Shown piece by piece: positions 1-6,803 of a stretch of DNA of 13,151 nt. Every line of letters starts with the position of its first letter. Position 1 is the stretch's first letter. A model generated the notes under the pieces. That model was not told the origin of the DNA. It searched no databases and saw only the letters and a list, made by a program, of their open reading frames with translations. This DNA comes from Oscillospiraceae bacterium (GTDB lineage: Bacteria; Bacillota; Clostridia; Oscillospirales; UBA929): NCBI GenBank assembly GCA_009784085.1, contig WRCJ01000046.1, positions 1-13,151 on the forward strand, read 5' to 3'. The translations under genes were made by a program, and so were the position numbers.

Positions 1-1
1 G

Positions 2-1558
2 CTGGAAAGCGGCGACGCGCTGGGCGACTTCGACGTGCTGGCGTTCACGCTGCAATATGAGCTGTCCTACACGAACGTCCTCAATATGCTGGATTTGTCC
101 GGCTTGCCGCTCCGGGCGGAGGATCGGCGTCAAGGGTCCCCGTGGGTCATCGCGGGTGGACCTTGCGCCTTCAACCCGGAGCCCATGACGCCTTTTGTGG
201 ATTTGTTTGCCATAGGGGAAGGCGAGGAAGTCGTCGGGGAACTGCTGGAACTCTTCCTCGAAGCCAAGCGAAAAGGGTATGAAAAGGCCGAAGCCCTGCG
301 GCTGGCCGCCATGATCCCCGGCGTCTATGTGCCGTCGCTGTACGATTTCGCCTATGAAACCGACGGGCGCGTGAAGGCGATCGCCACCCGCGAGGGCGCC
401 CCTTGCCCCGTGCGCAAGCGTATTGTCCAAGACCTGGACGGCGCCTATTTCCCGACAGCGCCGCTCGTGCCCAACACCGAGGCGGTACACGACCGGGTCA
501 TGCTGGAACTGTTTCGCGGGTGTATTCGCGGCTGTCGGTTCTGCCAGGCAGGGTACGTCTCCCGCCCGGTACGCGCGCGATCGCCCGGGACCTTGACCCG
601 CCAGGGCATCGATTCCCTCGCGAACACGGGCTACGAGGAGGTCGCCCTGACCTCGCTGTCCACCAGCGACTACCGCCAGCTGGAGACATTATGCGGCGAT
701 CTGCTGAAGACTTGCGCGCCCCTGCGGGTGGGGCTGTCGTTGCCCTCCCTCCGCGCCGATTCTTTCTCCCGGGCGCTGATGGAGCGGGTGCAGTCCGTGC
801 GGAAAAGCGGGTTGACCTTCGCGCCGGAAGCCGGCAGCGCGCGCCTGCGGGATGTCATCAACAAAAACCTCACCGAAGAGGATCTTCTCGGCGCCTGCGG
901 GCTGGCTTTCGAGGGCGGTTGGAACAGCGTAAAGCTCTATTTCATGTGCGGCCTGCCCACCGAGACCGACGACGACATCCTGAGCATCGCCGCGCTGGCC
1001 AGCCGGGTGCGCCAAACTTGGCGTGAGAGGACGCGAAACAGCGCGCGCGGCGTGAGAATCACGGTCAGCATGTCCTGTTTCGTCCCCAAACCGCACACGC
1101 CCTTCCAGTGGGAGGCGCAAGACACGATGGAGGAATTCGCCCGCAAGCGGGAACTGCTGATATCGGCGTTGCCAAAGCGGATAAACTTCCGGTGGCACTC
1201 CGCCGATGCCAGCTACTTGGAAGCGGCGTTGTCGCGGGGCGACCGCCGGGTGGCGGACGCCATAGAGACAGCTTTTCGAAGCGGTTGCCGCATGGATTCG
1301 TGGAGCGAACATTTTTCCCTGGCAACCTGGCGTTCTGCTTTTGAAGCCGCCGGCTTGTACATGCCGTTTTACGCCCGGCGGGTCCGGGCGCGGGACGAGT
1401 GCTTGCCTTGGGCGCATATTGCAACCGGCGTGGACGCCGCCCACCTTTGGCGGGAGAGGGAGAGGGCCTATGAGGGAATCCCCTCGCCCGATTGCCGGCA
1501 GAACTGCCTGACATGCGGCGCGTCGGCATTGCTGGGGGGAGGCGCCTGCGATGTTTAA
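2..1558 (+). CDS. TIGR03960-family B12-binding-like radical SAM protein, 5' end outside the window
   Basis: The open frame runs in from the left edge, so the true start is not visible; 518 residues remain of a family usually near 600. The radical-SAM cluster motif CX3CX2C is encoded by Cys codons at 521, 533 and 542, in the context FRGCIRGCRFC, and should bind the [4Fe-4S] cluster that cleaves S-adenosylmethionine. The upstream part (ESGD...FTLQYELSYTNVLNML, then IAGGP and GEGEE) matches the B12-binding-like N-terminal domain of the family. A second Cys group near the C terminus (CRQNCLTCGA) is also typical. The gene overlaps the next one by 8 bases; in many Firmicutes the two are adjacent or fused. 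The substrate is unknown; a role in RNA or protein modification is often guessed from the usual neighbours, RNase G and ribosomal proteins L21/L27, but those are absent here. Family assignment is firm. Confidence 0.93.
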   Translation: MESGDALGDFDVLAFTLQYELSYTNVLNMLDLSGLPLRAEDRRQGSPWVIAGGPCAFNPEPMTPFVDLFAIGEGEEVVGELLELFLEAKRKGYEKAEALRLAAMIPGVYVPSLYDFAYETDGRVKAIATREGAPCPVRKRIVQDLDGAYFPTAPLVPNTEAVHDRVMLELFRGCIRGCRFCQAGYVSRPVRARSPGTLTRQGIDSLANTGYEEVALTSLSTSDYRQLETLCGDLLKTCAPLRVGLSLPSLRADSFSRALMERVQSVRKSGLTFAPEAGSARLRDVINKNLTEEDLLGACGLAFEGGWNSVKLYFMCGLPTETDDDILSIAALASRVRQTWRERTRNSARGVRITVSMSCFVPKPHTPFQWEAQDTMEEFARKRELLISALPKRINFRWHSADASYLEAALSRGDRRVADAIETAFRSGCRMDSWSEHFSLATWRSAFEAAGLYMPFYARRVRARDECLPWAHIATGVDAAHLWRERERAYEGIPSPDCRQNCLTCGASALLGGGACDV

Positions 1559-2300
1559 GGTGAGGCTTCGGTATGAAAAGACCAGCCATGCCCGGTATAT
1601 TTCCCATCTCGATCTGATTCGCACGATGCAACGCGCCTTCGCCCGGGCCAGATTGCCCCTGGCCTACAGCGAGGGGTTCAACCCCCACCCCTATCTGTCC
1701 ATTGCGCGCCCACTGCCGGTGGGCGTGAGCAGCGTGTGCGAACTGCTGGATTTTGGGCTGGCCACATCGGTGGCGCCTTCCACGCTGCCCGGGCGCATAA
1801 GCCGCGTGCTACCGCCCGGCTTGTGCGTGACAGACGCTTGGCCGGCCGCGCGGAAGTTCCTGGAGATTGCCATCGCGTGCTACGACATCGATCTGACTTG
1901 GGAAGAGCCCCCGCCGGACGGCAACGCGGATACTCTCCGGGCCGTGTTTGACGGGCGGCCGTTGCCGGTGGCCAAAAAGGGCAAGGCGGGCAAAACGGGT
2001 AAAACGGGCGCGACAGGTAAAACGGGTACGTCGGGCATGACGGACAAGACGGTCACGGCAGGTAAAACGGGCGCGACGGAGATCAATGCCGCCGCGCTGA
2101 TCGGGAAGGTTTCGCTCTCCTCCCCCGAGGAGTGTCGTATCGCCGTGCATGCATGGCTCGCGGCGGGAGGCTCCTCCCTTAGCCCCGGGCAATTGCTCGA
2201 AGCTGTGCGGCAAGCCGCAGGGGAGGGGTTCCTTCCCTGGACAAATGCCCATATCACGCGCACGGCGTTGCTGGACAGCGCGGGGTGCCTCTTTCGGTAG
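1551..2300 (+). CDS. TIGR03936-family (DUF2344) radical-SAM-associated protein
   Basis: This 249-residue protein begins MFKVRLRYEKTSHARYISHL, followed by DLIRTMQRAFARA and SEGFNPHP, the hallmark N-terminal block of DUF2344. The ATG at 1551 lies inside the end of the upstream gene and has a GGGGGAGG ribosome site about 8 bases before it, so translation is probably coupled. The family has no proven reaction; it always accompanies the TIGR03960 radical SAM enzyme and is assumed to be its partner. About residues 144-176 form a low-complexity stretch of eleven three-residue units, mostly Gly-Lys-Thr or Gly-Ala-Thr, that is not a normal part of the domain and probably acts as a flexible linker before the C-terminal part (residues about 180-249). 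No terminator is visible behind it; the convergent pseudokinase gene ends 64 bases away. Confidence 0.9.
   Translation: MFKVRLRYEKTSHARYISHLDLIRTMQRAFARARLPLAYSEGFNPHPYLSIARPLPVGVSSVCELLDFGLATSVAPSTLPGRISRVLPPGLCVTDAWPAARKFLEIAIACYDIDLTWEEPPPDGNADTLRAVFDGRPLPVAKKGKAGKTGKTGATGKTGTSGMTDKTVTAGKTGATEINAAALIGKVSLSSPEECRIAVHAWLAAGGSSLSPGQLLEAVRQAAGEGFLPWTNAHITRTALLDSAGCLFR
1980..2078 (+). repeat. Eleven-copy 9-base degenerate tandem repeat inside the DUF2344 gene
   Basis: Units start every 9 bases from 1980 with a consensus close to GGYAAAACG; GGTAAAACG itself occurs exactly at 1998, 2016 and 2061, and GGCGCGACR at 2007 and 2070. The array is in frame with the gene and gives Gly-X-Thr-like triplets. 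A length change by whole units keeps the frame. Confidence 0.9.
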
Positions 2301-2330
2301 CCGCATGTGGATCGGGCGGGGTACGCGAGG

Positions 2331-2370
2331 AACCACCCAGGGGGAACCACCCAGGGGGAAACCACTAGGG
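2331..2370. repeat. 14-base tandem repeat between convergent genes
   Basis: AACCACCCAGGGGG occurs at 2331-2344 and again at 2345-2358, followed by a decayed third copy (AAACCACTAGGG, 2359-2370). The repeat fills most of the 64-base gap between two convergent genes and runs into the stop codon of the minus-strand gene. I see no U-tract, so it is not an ordinary terminator. Confidence 0.85.
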
Positions 2371-3540
2371 ATTCCTGTAGGGGTTCTCTGGCGGGGTTTC
2401 GTCGGTGGGCGGCGGCGTGGTGTCGTCCGCGGTCGTCGGCGGGGGATCGTCGGTGGGCGGCGGCGTGGTGTTTCCTGTGGGGGGGATGTCCGCCGTTTCC
2501 GTTGGCGTAGGCGTTACCGCGGCGGTCGGCGATGGGCTGGGGCTGGGGCTAGGGCTGGGGGGACTCGGCGCCGTCGTGATGCGTGTCGGCGTATAGGGCG
2601 GCGCAACAGAGGGCGCGTATGAGGGATTTGGCGCCGGCGGGTTCGGCACTGGCGGATTCGGCGCCGGTGGGTTAGGTGCCGGCGCTTGTGTTGGCGTTGG
2701 TGATAGCGGCGTGGGCGACAATTCTGGCGTCAGCGTGGGCGACGGCGCCGATGGCTGCTCTGGTGTGGGCGTAGGCTCTGGCGACTCCACAACGATAGGG
2801 TCGTTGTGCTCATCGGTTGACAGTGGCTCCGGCGGCGACGCGGGGATTTGGCTCGCTGGCCCATCTGGATCTGGGGAGGGCATAGGCGGTGAACCCGAGA
2901 GGGCGCCCGTCGTGTACAAGGCAATTGTTATCGCCAAGGCCAACGCCGATATGGCAGAGGTAACCAGGGCAATTAGCGTTGCTTTGCGCCGGGCGGCAAA
3001 CCGCGCGGGCGTCTGCCCGGTCTCCTCAGACTGCAGTACCGCCGCGAAGGCAGACGCATTTTGCGTTCTGTCCTGGAGCCTTAGGCAAAGCGCCGACATG
3101 ATGGCGTCCTCGGCGCCCTTCGGCAGATCGGCGCCCAGCTTGGACGGCCGGCGCAACCTGTCCTTTACCGTACGCGCCTGCGCATCCGGCGGTTTCACCC
3201 CGGTGATCATGAAGTACAGGACAGCCGCCACGGCGTAAACATCCGACCAAGGCCCCCGGCCGCCGCGCGCGCCCCGCACGCCGTACTGTTCCGGCGCCGC
3301 GTACCCTGCATGCAACCGCTTGTTTGGCCCTATCGCCCAGCTGGCATCTTCCAAGCCGAGCAACTCCACATCGCCTTCGTCGGTGATAAATACTTTGCCT
3401 GGCGAAATCCCGCCATGTATGGTGCCCACCTTGTGCATGGGCGCCAGCACTCTCAATATACGCAAGGCGACCTCTTTGGCCTGCTCGTAGCGTAGTACGC
3501 AATCGCCACCTAAAATCGTCTGAATGGAACGGCCTTCCAT
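2365..3540 (-). CDS. Membrane-anchored pseudokinase lacking the N-lobe, with proline-rich outer tail
   Basis: With the chosen start the protein has 391 residues. The ATG at 3538-3540 is preceded by AGGGGGG (3550-3556) at 9 bases; an in-frame ATG at 3621 lacks a close ribosome site and adds 27 unrelated residues. The chain opens at the hinge (MEGRSI) of a Ser/Thr kinase like the Clostridia HGDISPDN type. It keeps the C-lobe: HGGISPGK (42-49), GYAAPEQY with APE at 82-84, GPWSDVYA and a late helix DRTQNASAF. The glycine loop and ATP-anchoring lysine are absent, the HRD aspartate is Gly, the metal-binding Asn is Lys, and DFG is replaced by GLED. It should therefore not phosphorylate. One membrane segment (about 187-213) is followed by about 175 residues rich in Pro, Thr and Ser, predicted outside, as in PknB-type topology. 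The partner or ligand is unknown. Confidence 0.85.
   Translation of the reverse strand: MEGRSIQTILGGDCVLRYEQAKEVALRILRVLAPMHKVGTIHGGISPGKVFITDEGDVELLGLEDASWAIGPNKRLHAGYAAPEQYGVRGARGGRGPWSDVYAVAAVLYFMITGVKPPDAQARTVKDRLRRPSKLGADLPKGAEDAIMSALCLRLQDRTQNASAFAAVLQSEETGQTPARFAARRKATLIALVTSAISALALAITIALYTTGALSGSPPMPSPDPDGPASQIPASPPEPLSTDEHNDPIVVESPEPTPTPEQPSAPSPTLTPELSPTPLSPTPTQAPAPNPPAPNPPVPNPPAPNPSYAPSVAPPYTPTRITTAPSPPSPSPSPSPSPTAAVTPTPTETADIPPTGNTTPPPTDDPPPTTADDTTPPPTDETPPENPYRNP
2399..2471. repeat. 25-base perfect direct repeat in the pseudokinase tail
   Basis: The same 25 bases occur at 2399-2423 and 2447-2471, a 48-base (16-residue) period that is in frame on the minus strand. Each copy encodes a T-T-P-P-P-T-D segment near the C terminus. 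Nearby, 2530-2560 is a run of GGGCTG-like hexamers that encodes Pro-Ser repeats. These look like expansion of the tail by slippage or unequal exchange. Confidence 0.85.
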
Positions 3541-3643
3541 ATGGTCGGACCCCCCTGTTCGTGTCGGGTGATTTCGCCACCATGATATCATTGCTAGCCG
3601 CCTAATATCAATATATTTCATTTATTTGGATGTTAATGTGTTA

Positions 3644-3661
3644 TATCCCCCTTATCCCCCT
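3644..3661. repeat. Two perfect 9-base tandem copies between divergent genes
   Basis: TATCCCCCT occurs at 3644-3652 and 3653-3661, just upstream of the -35 box of the plus-strand promoter. On the minus strand the same repeats lie between a TTGTCA (3666-3671) and a TATAAC (3640-3645). That pair is 20 bases apart and is only a weak candidate promoter for the pseudokinase. Confidence 0.8.
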
Positions 3662-3664
3662 TCG

Positions 3665-3694
3665 TTGACAATCCTGGGCCATGCAGTGTATAAT
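3665..3694 (+). promoter_or_regulatory. Sigma-A-type promoter for the DUF951 operon
   Basis: TTGACA at 3665-3670 and TATAAT at 3689-3694 are both perfect matches, with an 18-base spacer ending in TG. The transcript would begin near 3701 and carry a leader of about 55 bases before the TTG start at 3756. Confidence 0.85.
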
Positions 3695-3755
3695 AAAGCC
3701 GTTATTAAAGACGTTGCACCGCATTCCCAGGAGAACGTCAAGAGGGGGTATTCCC

Positions 3756-3941
3756 TTGCGTTTTGCGTTGGGTGATATCTTGCTGATGAAAAAAAACCAC
3801 CCCTGCGGGGGTGATCGTTTGGCCGTCCTGCGCACAGGCGTAGATGTGCGTTTGCGTTGCGCGCGTTGCGGCCACGAGGTGATGCTGCCTCGTGCCAAAG
3901 TAGAGAAAATGGTCGTGCGAATCGAAAGTCGCGAACCGTGA
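3756..3941 (+). CDS. DUF951 family protein (zinc-ribbon-like)
   Basis: The true start is most likely the TTG at 3756, which has AGAGGGGG (3741-3748) 7 bases upstream and gives the family's normal opening (M)RFALGDILLMKKNHPCG; an in-frame ATG at 3681 overlaps the promoter -10 box and would add 25 unrelated residues. The 61-residue product has the conserved HPCG block (residues about 15-18) and the CARCG pair with VMLPRAKVEK near the middle, matching DUF951, whose Bacillus member is YyzM. The HPCG and CxxCG cysteines plausibly bind zinc. Function is unknown; nucleic-acid binding is only a guess from the ribbon-like pattern. The next gene starts 30 bases after the stop and is probably co-transcribed. 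A hairpin and A-run in its coding strand form a terminator for the opposite strand. Confidence 0.9.
   Translation: MRFALGDILLMKKNHPCGGDRLAVLRTGVDVRLRCARCGHEVMLPRAKVEKMVVRIESREP
3789..3813 (-). terminator. Minus-strand intrinsic terminator embedded in the DUF951 coding sequence
   Basis: On the plus strand eight A's (3789-3796) are followed by CACCCC (3798-3803), a 4-base loop TGCG, and GGGGTG (3808-3813). Read on the minus strand this is a perfect 6-bp GC-rich hairpin followed by GTTTTTTTT, a textbook rho-independent terminator. It coincides with codons for the conserved KKNHPCGG block. Confidence 0.6.
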
Positions 3942-3971
3942 ATCGTGCACAACTTTATTGGAGGATCCCCT

Positions 3972-5234
3972 TTGAAAAGTCGTCTTGTTGCGTTAATCTA
4001 TGCGCTGCTTGTCGCTGTTTTGTTTTTTTTCCGCCCGGGTCCCCCTGTGGCGCCCCGTGGGATGCGCCCGTTTCCCTGCCCGTATTCCACCATGCTGGCG
4101 ATTTGTTCCGACATCGACGGCACGACGCCCGACGAATTCGAGGCGTATCACAAGTACCTCAACACGGAGAGGGACACCCAAATGGGTCAGGGCCTAGGCT
4201 TGGATGTGGGCGATTCCTTCTGGATGTACATGGGCGGCGATAGCGGCGCGGACGCCGATTCGAAGGGACGCGGCCAGGACGCGGTCATGACTTGGTTTGA
4301 GGGGGTCTCCGATACGCCCAAAAACGCCAAGCTCATCGCCTATTATTTCAAGCGGGGCTGGATCGACGCCATCCACAGCTATGGGGACTTCTCCCGGGAT
4401 GACACAACGGATACGCGCTTTTCACGGGCGTTGGCGGAACAGGCGGCGACGGCCCTCAGCGCGAGAGACGTCTTCCCCACCGTGTGGATCAACCATGGCA
4501 ACGAGGCCAACACGCAAAATTTTGAAATCGGAAGCCGCGTCAGCTACCGCCAGGGCGCCCGCCCCGGCACGCCCTTCTACCACGCCGACATCACCATCCC
4601 GGCGGGCATCAAGTTCATCTGGTTCTCCGACAACGACAAACGCTTTGGGCGGCACAACATCCTCTACCCGGTGACGCTGGCCGACGGCAGGAAGGTATGG
4701 GGCTTTCGCCGCTACACGGCGGACTGGAGCACGCACGGGCTCCACATGCAGCTCTGCGACGCCAACTTGGACTATTGCACGGCCATCGGGGCGCCTGTCA
4801 TCGTGACCCAGCATTTGGGGGGCGGCAGTACGTACCACCCCCTGGGAACCGCGGCACGGCAGGCCCTTCTTGGCTTGGCCGCGCGTCAAGGGCGCGGGGA
4901 GATCCTGGTGGCGCGCACCTCGCGGCTACTGGAATACTTGCGCGTGCGCGACCATCTGGTTTTTGCGGTGTCCCACGGGCAAACGGTGGACATCTTGGGG
5001 GTGGACGACCCGCAGCTGGGGTACGACCCGTCCCCCACCCTGGACATGTTGCGCGGGATGACCTTCTACGTGCAGGACAAGGACACGGCGTCTATCCGCG
5101 TGGGAGGGGAACCGGTAGACGAGGCGTTGTTGGTGAGGGCCGGGGACGAAACCGGCAGGGACACCATCGGCATCGCATGGTTCGCGCCGGACGTCCGCAA
5201 CTACCTCTGGGGCGCCCGGGACTTCCGGCACTAG
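3972..5234 (+). CDS. Membrane-anchored or secreted protein of unknown function, possible polysaccharide-deacetylase-like fold
   Basis: The start is a TTG at 3972 with GGAGG (3960-3964) 7 bases before it; the 420-residue product opens MKSRLVALIYALLVAVLFFF, a signal peptide or uncleaved anchor, then a Pro-rich linker. The remainder should lie outside the membrane. Notable blocks are ICSDIDGTTPDEFEAYHKYLN (Asp47, Asp49), GLGLDVGDSFWMY (about 74-86), WIDAIHSYGDFS (His135), TVWINHGN (His175) and VTQHLGGG (His281). An early Asp pair followed by spaced His residues fits a NodB-like metal-dependent carbohydrate deacetylase barrel, and I recall similar SDIDGTT proteins from polysaccharide loci, but I cannot confirm the family. 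It follows DUF951 by 30 bases and converges on the lysozyme gene 12 bases away, with no terminator seen between them. Confidence 0.7.
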   Translation: MKSRLVALIYALLVAVLFFFRPGPPVAPRGMRPFPCPYSTMLAICSDIDGTTPDEFEAYHKYLNTERDTQMGQGLGLDVGDSFWMYMGGDSGADADSKGRGQDAVMTWFEGVSDTPKNAKLIAYYFKRGWIDAIHSYGDFSRDDTTDTRFSRALAEQAATALSARDVFPTVWINHGNEANTQNFEIGSRVSYRQGARPGTPFYHADITIPAGIKFIWFSDNDKRFGRHNILYPVTLADGRKVWGFRRYTADWSTHGLHMQLCDANLDYCTAIGAPVIVTQHLGGGSTYHPLGTAARQALLGLAARQGRGEILVARTSRLLEYLRVRDHLVFAVSHGQTVDILGVDDPQLGYDPSPTLDMLRGMTFYVQDKDTASIRVGGEPVDEALLVRAGDETGRDTIGIAWFAPDVRNYLWGARDFRH

Positions 5235-5246
5235 CTAACCATCTTG

Positions 5247-6650
5247 CTATCTCTTGCTGTAATCGACGAAACTGAGGTTCATGTCCACATTCCACGGAAT
5301 GCCGTCCACCTTGCCGCTTTCGGTGTACTGCCAGATCTTAAAGTCGTAAACGTAACCCGGTATGTCCTTATACTCAGCCAGCCAAAAATCCAAACCTTCC
5401 AGCCGGCCAATCTCGTACAGCCTCATGCTGATGTAGATGTTGAAGTAGACCATGGGGATATAGCCCGCCCTCTCCACAATGCTGCAATAGGCGAGGGCGC
5501 AGTCGGTCACCGTCTTGGCCGAGACCTTGTCAGTCCTGGCTGTGGCATTTGCGATATTCTCCCAGTCGAAAACCACGGGGAAGCTGATGTCGTACCCTTT
5601 GATTTGGGAGAGCACAAAGTTGGCCTCCTCCTGCGCCTCCTTCACCGAGATGGCTTGGGAGAAAAAGTACACGCCTACCTTGATACCGTTGTCCAAGGCG
5701 CCTTGGACGTTACTCTTGAAATAGGCATCGGCGATAATTTTCCCACCGGTCGTCACGCCATACCCTCGGTAACCCACGCGGATCATGGCAAACTCGACGC
5801 CGGCGGCGCGCGCTTTGGCCCAGTTGATGGTGGCCTGGTGGGAGGAAACGTCCACGCCCTGCATGGAGACCACGTTTTCATCCTGATAAGAGCGGAAACT
5901 GCCATTTTTCTTAAAGTTTGCCGCGATGTAATTGTTGAGGGGCAGGCGCGGGTCGGTCTTGATGTATTCGCTGAAGATATAGTATAGCTTGGTGTCGCCG
6001 ATGTAGCGCTCGCATAGCGTATGGATCAGGGTGACGGCCTCCGCGCGGGTGATTTTATCCAGCGGGCGCAACAGGCCTTCCTCTTTGCCGATGACCAGCC
6101 CGGCGGCGATGGCACGCTTCACGGCCGCCTCCGCCCAAGAGCTGACGAGGTGGCGGTCGGCAAAGACAGTTTTGTCGGAGGAATCCAGTTTGAACCCGAG
6201 TCTGTCGGCGAACTGGACGATAAGCATCGACGCTTCCTGCCGGGTCATTTCACGGGAAGGCAGGAACGTGGTCGCGGTGACGCCTTCCACAATCTTGGTG
6301 GACGCTGCCCAACCCACGTATCGTTCGTAAAAGCTGCCGGGGGGGACATCCGTGAAGGGGGATTTGTACCCATCGGTTTTGAGTTTCAGGTAGTTCGCCA
6401 CGCGCCCTAACAGCGTGACGACCTCAGCCCGCTGGAATATCCCGTTTGGCACAAAACGGGTGGGGGTCACCCCTTTCACAATGTCATTCGCATAACAGAA
6501 CGCGACGGCGTCATAGTAGGGGGCGTCTTGGGGCACGTCTTCAAAGGGAATGCCCTGCGCGGATGCCCGCACAGGGGCTAAACATGCCAGCATGACAGCG
6601 GCGGCTGCCAGCAGGGCAAGGGATTGCCTCTTTTTCCTTAGATGCAGCAT
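5247..6650 (-). CDS. Secreted SLH-domain GH25 lysozyme
   Basis: The 467-residue protein starts at the ATG 6648-6650 with AAGGAGG (6656-6662) 5 bases upstream. A signal peptide (residues 1-31, cleavage near ASA-QG) is followed by three S-layer-homology domains at about 36-80, 98-143 and 162-210 (FEDVP, FTDVP and FADRH starts, each ending in an R-x-E-A/V segment), which normally bind pyruvylated secondary cell-wall polymer. A GH25 catalytic domain fills about 264-467: GVDVSSHQ with Asp267, and FDWEN with Asp362 and Glu364, the expected catalytic acids, ending WQYTESGKVDG and NVDMN. It should cleave peptidoglycan between MurNAc and GlcNAc while attached to the wall, for remodelling or attack on other cells. 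It lies behind a DegV gene and may share its transcript. Confidence 0.93.
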   Translation of the reverse strand: MLHLRKKRQSLALLAAAAVMLACLAPVRASAQGIPFEDVPQDAPYYDAVAFCYANDIVKGVTPTRFVPNGIFQRAEVVTLLGRVANYLKLKTDGYKSPFTDVPPGSFYERYVGWAASTKIVEGVTATTFLPSREMTRQEASMLIVQFADRLGFKLDSSDKTVFADRHLVSSWAEAAVKRAIAAGLVIGKEEGLLRPLDKITRAEAVTLIHTLCERYIGDTKLYYIFSEYIKTDPRLPLNNYIAANFKKNGSFRSYQDENVVSMQGVDVSSHQATINWAKARAAGVEFAMIRVGYRGYGVTTGGKIIADAYFKSNVQGALDNGIKVGVYFFSQAISVKEAQEEANFVLSQIKGYDISFPVVFDWENIANATARTDKVSAKTVTDCALAYCSIVERAGYIPMVYFNIYISMRLYEIGRLEGLDFWLAEYKDIPGYVYDFKIWQYTESGKVDGIPWNVDMNLSFVDYSKR

Positions 6651-6655
6651 AAAAA

Positions 6656-6780
6656 CCTCCTTGTTTTTCCTTCTCCTTAGTTGCCCATCTTATCTTTCCT
6701 TCTTCTCTCTTGCTCTCTTCTTTTGCTCTCCCCTCTTTATCTCCCCTCTCCCTTTATCAAATTTTTTGCTTTTCCTTCTA
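6656..6780 (-). other. Purine-rich mRNA leader of the lysozyme gene
   Basis: The plus strand here is almost all C and T, so the minus-strand RNA between the DegV stop (6804) and the lysozyme start is a run of A and G over about 120 bases, including the ribosome site. I see no convincing -35/-10 pair and no stable hairpin in it. It separates the lysozyme from the DegV gene in what may otherwise be one transcript. Confidence 0.7.
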
Positions 6781-6803
6781 CCCGGCTGGCCTCCTGCCCT
6801 GGC

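Noticed and set aside
689..1624. Long minus-strand open frame opposite the radical-SAM gene
   Set aside because: It is a shadow of a GC-rich coding strand: no ribosome site, Arg/Pro/Gly-rich nonsense composition, and it spans two well-identified genes.
1675..1693. GGTTCAACCCCC resembling a tRNA T-arm
   Set aside because: It lies inside the conserved SEGFNPHP codons of the DUF2344 gene and no cloverleaf can be formed around it.
1980..2078. CRISPR-like array
   Set aside because: Units are contiguous 9-mers with no spacers and are in frame in a gene; no cas genes are present.
3582..3591. Perfect 10-base palindrome ATGATATCAT
   Set aside because: It is short, AT-rich and stands alone in the pseudokinase leader; palindromes of this length are expected by chance in a window of this size.
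3640..3671. Minus-strand promoter TTGTCA-20-TATAAC for the pseudokinase
   Set aside because: The 20-base spacer is outside the normal range and the -35 is simply the complement of the strong plus-strand box. Kept only as a weak possibility in the repeat entry.
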